Shown here: positions 4,866-5,268 of the stretch, one piece after another
Layout: every line of letters begins with the position of its first letter
Numbering within the stretch: the stretch's first letter is position 1
NCBI GenBank assembly: GCA_038065635.1
Contig: JBBTQP010000039.1
Span: 1-5,268, forward strand
Origin: JAHJFW01 sp038065635
GTDB lineage: Bacteria; Patescibacteriota; Patescibacteriia; 2-12-FULL-60-25
Length of the DNA: 5,268 nucleotides
Reading direction: 5' to 3'
Program-made: the position numbers and the translations under genes
Notes under the pieces: model-generated
Told to the model about the DNA's origin: nothing
The model's database searches: none
What the model saw: the letters and a program-made list of their open reading frames with translations, nothing else

Positions 4866-5192
4866 CTAGGAAGGCGAATCTCCGTAGAAGAACAGGTCGT
4901 CGTCGCTCAAGCCGCTCTGGACCGGCGTGACGCGGATCGAGACTTTGCCGGATGGCAACTCGTTCACTTGGATCTCGACGTTCTTGCCGTTCACGACCGC
5001 GCGGCCGAATCCGGAAAATCCGAAACCTGCAATGATGCGAAGCATCTGGCGCACCGCCACCACGAGCTCGTGGCTGAGCGATGAGTCCTCGAGGTTCACG
5101 ATGGCACAGCCCGTCTTCGACTGACCGATGGTACTGATTTGCAAGTCCACATACGCCCTCGCCATTGCTTCCAATCCTTTATCCAACCGCAT
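4866..5192 (-). CDS. Hypothetical protein, 108 aa, function unknown
   Basis: The product begins MRLDKGLEAMARAYVDLQIS and ends in an acidic tail, SDDDLFFYGDSPS. It looks like a small soluble alpha/beta protein. The middle contains a Gly/Phe-rich stretch IIAGFGFSGFGRAVV (about 53-67), then alternating strand-like segments (NVEIQVNEL, KVSIRVTPV). There is no signal peptide, clear transmembrane helix, Cys pair or recognisable catalytic motif. The start at 5192 is chosen over an upstream in-frame ATG at 5267 because AAGGAG lies 8 bases before it and because a good promoter falls inside the longer version. The gene is monocistronic, convergent with nrdJ, and has its own terminator. It looks GC-richer than nrdJ by eye. 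I do not recognise a family. Confidence 0.7.
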   Translation of the reverse strand: MRLDKGLEAMARAYVDLQISTIGQSKTGCAIVNLEDSSLSHELVVAVRQMLRIIAGFGFSGFGRAVVNGKNVEIQVNELPSGKVSIRVTPVQSGLSDDDLFFYGDSPS

Positions 5193-5200
5193 TCCACGAT

Positions 5201-5206
5201 CTCCTT
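5201..5206 (-). promoter_or_regulatory. Shine-Dalgarno site deciding the start of the 108-aa gene
   Basis: On the minus strand AAGGAG lies 8 nt before ATG (5192). It supports the shorter reading of the gene. Confidence 0.75.
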
Positions 5207-5234
5207 GTTGAGTTACACGAAACAGGAAGCCGAG

Positions 5235-5263
5235 ATAATAATACAAACAATATCTTCCGTCAA
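5235..5263 (-). promoter_or_regulatory. Sigma70-type promoter of the minus-strand 108-aa gene
   Basis: On the minus strand, -35 TTGACG (5263-5258), a 17-bp spacer and -10 TATTAT (5240-5235) form a near-consensus promoter. Transcription should start near 5228, giving a leader of about 36 nt that contains the SD at 5206-5201. An ORF start at 5267 would lie upstream of this promoter. Confidence 0.75.
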
Positions 5264-5268
5264 CCATG

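Overview
The window is bacterial chromosomal DNA of moderate GC. It carries three complete, individually promoted small transcription units around one large gene, plus the last codons of a gene entering from the left. The single-gene units, sigma70-type promoters (often with an extended -10), a cobalamin-dependent ribonucleotide reductase (RNR) of the long ATP-cone/TSCPD/zinc-ribbon architecture, and dispersed intergenic palindromic repeats would fit an uncultivated Patescibacteria (CPR, Parcubacteria-like) genome. That placement is inference from general resemblance, at moderate to low confidence. TGA is a true stop here: the RNR ends at TGA right after its expected Gly-Cys-Ser terminus, so the recoded genetic code of some CPR lineages does not apply.

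Layout. 1-72: C-terminal end of a TypA/BipA-like translational GTPase, followed at once by a 13-bp hairpin (73-101). 122-472: a compact unit made of a consensus promoter, a 5' leader that can sequester its own Shine-Dalgarno (SD) sequence, a 58-residue single-pass membrane protein (225-401) and a strong intrinsic terminator. 485-583: a degenerate inverted-repeat element. 633-1264: a promoter with a very short leader and a DEDDy-type 3'-5' exonuclease domain protein. 1286-1506: the RNR control region, with two NrdR boxes 32 bp apart around an extended -10, then a roughly 190-nt structured leader. 1507-4638: nrdJ, class II RNR, with the start revised to a codon that has a perfect SD. 4642-4787: three copies of a GTCATTGCG-type repeat, two of them forming a long hairpin. 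4816-5263 (minus strand): promoter, a 108-residue unknown protein and its terminator, convergent with nrdJ.

How it fits together. NrdJ makes dNTP precursors using adenosylcobalamin. The paired NrdR boxes imply repression by the ATP/dATP-sensing NrdR protein, whose gene is not in the window. The long leader suggests a second, RNA-level control, but it lacks a recognisable cobalamin riboswitch B12 box. The neighbouring exonuclease is a nucleic-acid enzyme with its own promoter, so a link to dNTP supply is suggestive only. The two features most worth pursuing are the nrdJ leader and the SD-sequestering leader of the small membrane protein.
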